From Pseudomonadota bacterium (lineage in GTDB: Bacteria > Pseudomonadota > Alphaproteobacteria > Rhizobiales > Rhizobiaceae), in assembly GCA_023444445.1 (NCBI GenBank), contig JAEXMK010000243.1, positions 1 to 6,305 on the forward strand: a DNA stretch of 6,305 bases, read 5' to 3'. The notes below the pieces were generated by a model. The model saw only the letters and a list, made by a program, of their open reading frames with translations. It was not told the origin of the DNA and ran no database searches. The translations under genes were made by a program, and so were the position numbers. Below are positions 5,981 to 6,305 of this stretch, piece by piece; positions within the stretch are counted from its first letter, which is position 1, and each line of letters opens with the position of its first letter.

Positions 5981-6090
5981 CCAGCCCACGTCCTTGGGTA
6001 CGGTGCAGATGCCTGCCCGCCGTGCTGCCGGAACGGTACTGGTGGGGCTCGGCGTCCATCTCGCCTTTCAGAAAACCTGATTGTCTCGGA

Positions 6091-6129
6091 GCCGGGCCGG
6101 GAAACTTTAAACCCGGCCAAATGCCCGGC
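6091..6129. other. GC-rich nested inverted repeats between ribE and ribH
   Basis: GGCCGGG (6095-6101) pairs with CCCGGCC (6112-6118) around AAACTTTAAA. GCCGGG (6091-6096) can instead pair with CCCGGC (6124-6129) as an outer stem. There is no T-run on either strand, so a classical intrinsic terminator is not supported. It could slow transcription or protect the glyA-ribE mRNA end. Confidence 0.4.
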
Positions 6130-6244
6130 GGACGCGGCCCCTTGCGCCGCTGACACATGAAATTACTTGCCAAAAACAGCCAGCCGTGGTTTGACCGCCG
6201 CAAAAGCCGGTATGATCCGGCATCAAGCTTTTCAGGAAAATATC

Positions 6245-6305
6245 ATGTCCAAACCCCATCTTCTTATCGTGGAAGCACGTTTTTACGACGATATGGCGGA
6301 TGCCC
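6245..6305 (+). CDS. ribH: 6,7-dimethyl-8-ribityllumazine synthase, N-terminal fragment (RibH1 type)
   Basis: Only the first 20 codons are in the window. They read MSKPHLLIVEARFYDDMADA, which closely matches the start of RibH1 of Brucella and rhizobia (PHLLIVEARFYDDLADAL as I recall it). The enzyme joins the RibD-pathway pyrimidine to 3,4-dihydroxy-2-butanone 4-phosphate, giving the substrate of RibE encoded just upstream. The ATG has AGGA at 6234-6237 with 7-nt spacing. The 327-bp repeat-bearing gap after ribE suggests its own promoter, or read-through from the upstream operon. Confidence 0.88.
   Translation, partial: MSKPHLLIVEARFYDDMADA

Larger units (their letters stand above)
5918..6244. 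other. Intergenic region between ribE and ribH
   Basis: This 327-bp gap contains a degenerate palindromic repeat on the left (from 5951), GC-rich hairpins at 6091-6129, and GCCGG-TATGAT-CCGGC (6206-6221) just before the ribH Shine-Dalgarno. I looked for the conserved parts of an FMN riboswitch and did not find them. Short open frames on both strands overlap each other, lack a ribosome binding site and show no family resemblance. A possible ribH promoter, TTGACC (6191-6196) with TATGAT (6211-6216), has only 14 bp between boxes and is doubtful. Confidence 0.5.

Noticed and set aside
5918..6244. FMN riboswitch in front of ribH
   Set aside because: None of the conserved RFN blocks was found on the + strand. 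The local GC-rich hairpins are explained better as repeat remnants.

Overview
The window looks like chromosomal DNA from an alphaproteobacterium of the Rhizobiaceae, most like Agrobacterium/Rhizobium. This rests on the gene order (MarR regulator, L,D-transpeptidase, glyA, nrdR, ribD, ribE, ribH), the RibH N-terminus of the Brucella/Rhizobium RibH1 type, GC-rich codon use, and palindromic intergenic repeats of the kind common in rhizobial genomes. The species assignment is inference; no database was searched. All genes lie on the + strand.

Left part (1-1887): the 3' end of a MarR-family regulator (probably ldtR) closes with a hairpin. A 372-bp gap follows, with several short palindromes, two of which share the 9-mer CATATTGAT. 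Next is a complete Tat-exported, YcbB-type L,D-transpeptidase (ldtP). The pair fits a regulator and its cell-wall cross-linking target.

Middle (1888-5917): a 390-bp gap holds a 115-bp nested-palindrome repeat (1959-2073) and a probable sigma70-type promoter. The compact unit glyA-nrdR-ribD-ribE follows. Gaps are 12 nt, 2-5 nt and a 1-nt overlap, so co-transcription is likely. The unit joins one-carbon/serine-glycine metabolism (GlyA), the ribonucleotide reductase repressor (NrdR), and two riboflavin enzymes: RibD makes the pyrimidine precursor and RibE does the final dismutation.

Most notable feature: ribD carries an in-frame palindromic element of about 179 bp (4812-4990). It has 47-bp inverted arms (46/47 paired, the outer 37 bp perfect) and adds 59 codons to the reductase domain without breaking the frame. 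It resembles in concept the palindromic elements that insert into Rickettsia genes.

Right part (5918-6305): a 327-bp gap contains a degenerate copy of the first repeat family and GC-rich hairpins. It separates ribE from the start of ribH (lumazine synthase), which is cut by the window edge. No CRISPR array, tRNA, rRNA, transposase gene, phage gene or defence system was seen. Apart from the repeats, this is an ordinary housekeeping region.
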